Assembly: GCA_029168955.1 (NCBI GenBank)
Contig: JAPDOI010000949.1
Location: forward strand, 62,001-126,000
Direction of reading: 5' to 3'
DNA: 64,000 nt
From: Aplectana chamaeleonis
Lineage: Eukaryota > Nematoda > Chromadorea > Rhabditida > Cosmocercidae
Shown here: piece by piece, positions 59,327-64,000 of the stretch
How positions within the stretch are numbered: the first letter of the stretch is position 1
Layout of the letters: each line of letters starts with the position of its first letter
The notes under the pieces: generated by a model
Seen by the model: the letters and a program-made list of their open reading frames with translations, nothing else
The model's database searches: none
What the model was told of the DNA's origin: nothing
Position numbers and translations under genes: made by a program

Positions 59327-59494
59327 GAGTGCGAGTAAGCAGCTTCGGGGAACCGTTCTGCTCCTAAACAAATCATACGTATCGATCGAACGTGTTCAGA
59401 CAGGTAATTTCAGGTGAACATGTTTTGTCACTGACAGGCATGTTTTAATTAACGTTAGGAGCCGATCGGTTCCCGAAGCTCTATACCGCTATTC
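59327..59494 (+). mobile_element. 171-bp TIR element, copy 33 (GTAAGC subtype)
   Basis: 168 bp; left duplication CATTCCTAC. Confidence 0.87.
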
Positions 59495-59860
59495 CATCCC
59501 TACTGGGGTCCTACACACGTCCCATAATGTCCTGCACTTTCCTACTGAGGTCGTGCACACATTCTACAACGTCCTGCACACCCCTACTGGGGTCCTGCAC
59601 AAGTTCTTTGATGTACTGCACACTCCTACTGAGGTCCTGCACACGCTCCATGATGTCCTACTCATCCCTACTGGGGTCCTGCACACGTTCCATAATGTTC
59701 TCCACAGTTCCCATGATGTCCTGCACACTCCTACTGAGATTGTGCACACATTCCACAACGTCCTGCACACCCCTTCTGGGGTCCTGCACAGGTCGATTGA
59801 TGTACTGCGCACTCCCACTGAGGTCCTGCACACGTTCCATGATGTCCTACTCATCCCTAC

Positions 59861-60031
59861 GAGTGCGAGTATGCAGCTTCGGGGAACCGTTCTGCTTCTA
59901 AACAAATCATACGTATCGATCAAACGTGTTCAGACAGGTAATTGCAGGTAAACATGTTTTGTCACTTCGACAGGTATGTTTTAATTATCGTTAGGAGCCG
60001 ATCGGTTCCCCGAAGCTCTATACCGCTATTC
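59861..60031 (+). mobile_element. 171-bp TIR element, copy 34
   Basis: CATCCCTAC on both sides; CTGCTTCTAAACAAATC variant. Confidence 0.88.
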
Positions 60032-60208
60032 CATCCCTACTGGGGTCCTACACACGTCCCATAATGTCCTGCACTTTCCTACTGAGGTCGTGCACACATT
60101 CTACAACGTCCTGCACACCCCTACTGGGGCCCTGCACAGGTCCATTGATGTACTGCACACTCCTACTGAGGTCGTGCACACGTTACATTATGTCCTACTC
60201 ATCCCTAC

Positions 60209-60379
60209 GAGTGCGAGTATGCAGCTTCGGGGAACCGTTCTGCTCCTAAACAAATCATACGTATCGATCAAACGTGTTCAGACAGGTAATTGCAGGTAAA
60301 CATGTTTTGTCACTTCGACAGGTATGTTTTAATTAACGTTAGGAGCCGATCGGTTCCCCGAAGCTCTATACCGCTATTC
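60209..60379 (+). mobile_element. 171-bp TIR element, copy 35
   Basis: 348 bp (180 + 8 x 21) after copy 34. Confidence 0.88.
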
Positions 60380-60640
60380 CATCCCTACTGGGGTCCTACA
60401 CACGTCCCATAATGTCCTGCACTTTCCTACTGAGGTCGTGCACACAATCTACAACGTCCTGCACACCCCTACTGGGGCCCTGCACAGGTCCATTGATGTA
60501 CTGCACACTCCTACTGAGGTCCTGCACACATTCTACAACGTCCTGCACCCCCCTCTTGGGGCCCTGCACAGGACCATTGATGTACTGCACCCCCCTCCTG
60601 AGGTCCTGCACACGTTACATTATGTCCTACTCATCCCTAC

Positions 60641-60811
60641 GAGTGCGAGTATGCAGCTTCGGGGAACCGTTCTGCTCCTAAACAAATCATACGTATCGAT
60701 CGAACGTGTTCAGACAGGTAATTGCAGGTAAACATGTTTTGTCACTTCGACAGGTATGTTTTAATTAACGTTAGGAGCCGATCGGTTCCCCGAAGCTCTA
60801 TACCGCTATTC
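60641..60811 (+). mobile_element. 171-bp TIR element, copy 36
   Basis: 432 bp after copy 35; CATCCCTAC on both sides. Confidence 0.88.
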
Positions 60812-61075
60812 CATCCCTACTGGGGTGCTACACACGTCGCACAATGTCCTGCACTGTCCTACTGAGGTCGCGCACACAGTCTACAACGTCCTGCACACTC
60901 CCTACTGGGGCCCTGCACAGAATCCATTGATGTACTGCACACTCCTACTGAGGTCCTGCACACATTCTACAACGTCCTGCACACCCCTACTTGGAGTCCT
61001 GCACAAGTTCTTCGATGTACTGCACACTCATACTGAGGTCCTGCACATGCTCCATGATGTCCTACTCATCCCTAC

Positions 61076-61246
61076 GAGTGCGAGTATGCAGCTTCGGGGA
61101 ACCGTTCTGCTCCTTAACAAATCATACGTATCGATCGAACGTGTTCAGACAGGTAATTGCAGGTGAACATGTTTTGTCACTTCGACAGGTTTGTTTTAAT
61201 TAACGTTAGGAGCCGATCGGTTCCCCGAAGCTCTATACCGCTATTC
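61076..61246 (+). mobile_element. 171-bp TIR element, copy 37
   Basis: CTCCTTAACAAATC variant; counterpart of copy 27. Confidence 0.88.
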
Positions 61247-61443
61247 CATCCCTACTGGGGTCCTGCATACGTCCCATAAAGTCCATCACAGGTCCCATGA
61301 TGTCCTGCACACTCCTACTGAGATTCTGCACACATTCTACAACGTCCTGCACACCCTACTGGGGTCCTGCACAAGTTCTTTGATGTACTGCACACTCTTA
61401 CTGAGGTCCTGCACACGTTCCATGATGTCCTACTCATCCCTAC

Positions 61444-61614
61444 GAGTGCGAGTATGCAGCTTCGGGGAACCGTTCTGCTCCTAAACAAATCATACGTATC
61501 GATCGAACGTGTTCAGACAGGTAATTGCAGGTAAACATGTTTTGTCACTTCGACAGGCATGTTTTAATTAACGTTGGGAGCCGATCGGTTCCCCGAAGCT
61601 CTATACCGCTATTC
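61444..61614 (+). mobile_element. 171-bp TIR element, copy 38
   Basis: 368 bp after copy 37; AACGTTGGGAGCC variant. Confidence 0.88.
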
Positions 61615-61979
61615 CATCCCTACTGGGGTCCTGCATACGTCCCACAATGTCCTTCACAGGTCCCATGATGTCCTGCACACTCCTACTGAGATTCTACACA
61701 CATTCTACAACGTCCTGCACACCCTACTGGGGTCCTGCACAGGTCCATTGATGTACTGCACACTCCTACTGAGGTCCTGCACACATTCTACAACGTCCTG
61801 CACACCCCTTCTGGGGTCCTGCACAAGTTCTTTGATGTACTGCACACTCCTACTGAGGTCCTGCACACATTCTACAACGTCCTGCACACCCCTACTGGGG
61901 TCCTGCACAAGTTCTTTGATGTACTGCACACTCTTACTAAGGTCCTGCACACGTCCCATGATGTCCTACTCATCCCTAC

Positions 61980-62150
61980 GAGTGCGAGTATGCAGCTTCG
62001 GGGAACCGTTCTGCTCCTAAACAAATCATACGTATCGATCGAACGTGTTCAGACAGGTAATTGCAGGTAAACATGTTTTGTCACTTCGACAGGCATGTTT
62101 TAATTAACGTTAGGAGCCGATCGGTTCCCCGAAGCTCTATACCGCTATTC
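61980..62150 (+). mobile_element. 171-bp TIR element, copy 39
   Basis: First of six copies in the regular 368-bp array. Confidence 0.88.
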
Positions 62151-62347
62151 CATCCCTACTGGGGCCCTGCATACGTCCCATAATGTCCTTCACAGGTCCC
62201 ATGATGTCCTGCACACTCCTACTGAGATTCTACACACATTCTACAACGTCCTGCACACCCTACTGGGGTCCTGCACAAGTTCTTCGATGTACTGCACACT
62301 CTTACTGAGGTCCTGCACACGTTCCATGATGTCCTACTCATCCCTAC

Positions 62348-62518
62348 GAATGCGAGTAGGCAGCTTCGGGGAACCGTTCTGCTCCTAAACAAATCATACG
62401 TATCGATCGAATGTCTTCAGACGGATAATTGTAGGTAAACATGTTTTGTCACTTCGACAGGCATGTTTTAATTAACGTTAGGAGCCGATCGGTTCCCCGA
62501 AGCTCTATACCGCTATTC
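62348..62518 (+). mobile_element. 171-bp TIR element, copy 40
   Basis: Left end GAATGCGAGTAGGC; ATGTCTTCAGACGG variant inside. Confidence 0.88.
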
Positions 62519-62715
62519 CATCCCTACTGGGGTCCTGCATACGTCCCATAATGTCCTTCACAGGTCCCATGATGTCCTGCACACTCCTACTGAGATTCTA
62601 CACACATTCTACAACGTCCTGCACACCCTACTGGGGTCCTGCACAAGTTCTTTGATGTACTGCACACTCTTACTGAGGTCCTGCACACGTTCCATGATGT
62701 CCTACTCATCCCTAC

Positions 62716-62886
62716 GAATGCGAGTAGGCAGCTTCGGGGAACCGTTCTGCTCCTAAACAAATCATACGTATCGATCTAACGTCTTCAGACGGGTAATTGT
62801 AGGTAAACATGTTTTGTCACTTCGACAGGCATGTTTTAATTAACGTTAGGAGCCGATCGGTTCCCCGAAGCTCTATACCGCTATTC
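62716..62886 (+). mobile_element. 171-bp TIR element, copy 41
   Basis: Left end GAATGCGAGTAGGC; ACGTCTTCAGACGG variant inside. Confidence 0.88.
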
Positions 62887-63083
62887 CATCCCTACTGGGG
62901 TCCTGCATACGTCCCATAATGTCCTTCACAGGTCCCATGATGTCCTGCACACTCCTACTGAGATTCTGCACACATTCTACAACGTCCTGCACACCCTACT
63001 GGGGTCCTGCACAAGTTCTTTGATGTACTGCACACTCTTACTGAGGTCCTGCACACGTTCCATGATGTCCTACTCATCCCTAC

Positions 63084-63254
63084 GAGTGCGAGTATGCAGC
63101 TTCGGGGAACCGTTCTGCTCCTAAACAAATCATACGTATCGATCGAACGTGTTCAGACAGGTAATTGCAGGTAAACATGTTTTGTCAGTTCGACAGGCAT
63201 GTTTTAATTAACGTTGGGAGCCGATCGGTTCCCCGAAGCTCTATACCTCTATTC
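63084..63254 (+). mobile_element. 171-bp TIR element, copy 42
   Basis: Right end CTATACCTCTATTC; AACGTTGGGAGCC variant. Confidence 0.88.
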
Positions 63255-63451
63255 CATCCCTACTGGGGTCCTGCATACGTCCCACAATGTCCTTCACAGG
63301 TCCCATGATGTCCTGCACACTCCTACTGAGATTCTGCACATATTCTACAACGTCCTGCACACCCTACTGGGGTCCTGCACAAGTTCTTTGATGTACTGCA
63401 CACTCTTACTGAGGTCCTGCACACGTTCCATGATGTCCTACTCATCCCTAC

Positions 63452-63622
63452 GAGTGCGAGTATGCAGCTTCGGGGAACCGTTCTGCTCCTAAACAAATCA
63501 TACGTATCGATCGAACGTGTTCAGACAGGTAATTGCAGGTAAACATGTTTTGTCACTTCGACAGGCATGTTTTAATTAACGTTGGGAGCCGATCGGTTCC
63601 CCGAAGCTCTATACCTCTATTC
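63452..63622 (+). mobile_element. 171-bp TIR element, copy 43
   Basis: Essentially the same as copies 42 and 44. Confidence 0.88.
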
Positions 63623-63819
63623 CATCCCTACTGGGGTCCTGCATACGTCCCACAATGTCCTTCACAGGTCCCATGATGTCCTGCACACTCCTACTGAGAT
63701 TCTGCACATATTCTACAACGTCCTGCACACCCTACTGGGGTCCTGCACAAGTTCTTTGATGTACTGCACACTCTTACTGAGGTCCTGCACACGTTCCATG
63801 ATGTCCTACTCATCCCTAC

Positions 63820-63990
63820 GAGTGCGAGTATGCAGCTTCGGGGAACCGTTCTGCTCCTAAACAAATCATACGTATCGATCGAACGTGTTCAGACAGGTAA
63901 TTGCAGGTAAACATGTTTTGTCACTTCGACAGGCATGTTTTAATTAACGTTGGGAGCCGATCGGTTCCCCGAAGCTCTATACCTATATTC
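63820..63990 (+). mobile_element. 171-bp TIR element, copy 44
   Basis: Last copy in the window; right end CTATACCTATATTC and right duplication CATCCCTGC. Confidence 0.87.
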
Positions 63991-64000
63991 CATCCCTGCT

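Larger units (their letters stand above)
58624..61614 (+). repeat. Segmental duplication, right copy
   Basis: Partner of 53454-56414. The sequence between the two copies (56415-58623) is unusually indel-rich. Confidence 0.85.
36005..64000 (+). repeat. 21-bp satellite array, segment 3 (runs off the window)
   Basis: About 28 kb of 21-bp monomers with 39 embedded 171-bp elements. A 13-monomer order (273 bp) recurs, for example at 44639, 44912 and 45185, with 189-, 252- and 273-bp steps elsewhere. From 61980 the array is a regular 368-bp repeat: nine monomers with one missing base (188), the 9-bp duplication and the 171-bp element. Four of six frames are open over long stretches, giving heptad frames VLHxxxx and SCTxxxx (plus) and VQDxxxx and CRTxxxx (minus); I treat none as a gene. 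Confidence 0.95.
61980..64000 (+). repeat. Regular 368-bp composite tandem repeat
   Basis: Element starts at 61980, 62348, 62716, 63084, 63452 and 63820 are exactly 368 bp apart. Each unit holds nine 21-bp monomers (one base short, in CACACCCTACTGGG), the 9-bp duplication and one 171-bp element. The last two complete units are almost identical. The array continues beyond the window. Confidence 0.95.

Noticed and set aside
22916..64000. CRISPR array
   Set aside because: Short conserved cores with variable 11-base tails look superficially like repeats and spacers. But the tails are a small recurring set, the period is 21 bp, there are no cas genes and the context is a eukaryotic genome.
22916..64000. 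Telomeric repeat
   Set aside because: The monomer does not contain the nematode telomere unit TTAGGC in tandem. TTAGG appears only once per 171-bp element.
1..64000. tRNA, rRNA or spliced-leader RNA genes
   Set aside because: I looked for cloverleaf-like hairpins and rRNA-like blocks and saw none that I could support. A covariance-model search would be needed to exclude them fully.

Overview
This is eukaryotic, repeat-dominated DNA, most likely from a nematode, probably a clade V strongylid (hookworm-like). The reasons are two short exons with GT..AG introns that encode a MEC-2/UNC-1-type stomatin, RTE-like APE-type LINEs resembling those of parasitic nematodes, a mariner relic and many TTAA, TA and TAA short transposons. 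The species call is inference. There is no sign of bacterial gene organisation: no operons, no ribosome binding sites and no CRISPR.

Region 1 (1-22 kb) is gene-poor and dense in transposons. The only host gene I can support is a stomatin-family gene on the + strand. Exon 3273-3379 encodes the hydrophobic hairpin and exon 12021-12093 encodes the start of the stomatin/PHB domain (VVQEYERAVVFRLGR). They are joined in phase across an 8.6-kb intron that holds a dead mariner, TTAA-flanked MITEs, a long foldback, a PIF/Harbinger-like MITE and other inverted repeats. No later stomatin exon was found up to position 64000. The following sequence therefore lies either in a giant intron, in a broken gene or behind an assembly join. 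Further along are a 42-bp degenerate minisatellite, a frame-broken 3.2-kb RTE-like LINE (minus strand) and a 1.9-kb foldback carrying a GC-rich ~130-bp minisatellite.

Region 2 (about 22-64 kb) is one very large minisatellite/satellite array of 21-bp monomers (core GTCCTGCACA plus 11 variable bases). The monomers form higher-order repeats, typically 13 x 21 = 273 bp. Because 21 is a multiple of 3 and the monomers lack stops in several frames, the array gives many long but spurious heptad-repeat ORFs on both strands. Embedded in it are 44 copies of a 171-bp terminal-inverted-repeat element. Every copy interrupts the same monomer type and intact copies are flanked by a 9-bp duplication (CATCCCTAC or close variants). 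Start-to-start spacing of copies is usually 180 + n x 21 bp. The simplest reading is one Mutator-like MITE insertion into a monomer, followed by amplification of the composite unit. At the right end this becomes a regular 368-bp tandem repeat that runs off the window.

Two LINEs of different families sit inside the array in opposite orientations: a nearly intact RTE-like copy at 26.5-29.66 kb (minus strand, one frameshift) and a decayed copy of another family at 32.7-36.0 kb (plus strand, with a perfect 22-bp-arm hairpin at its 5' edge). Apart from the stomatin fragment, coding sequence in the window belongs to mobile elements.
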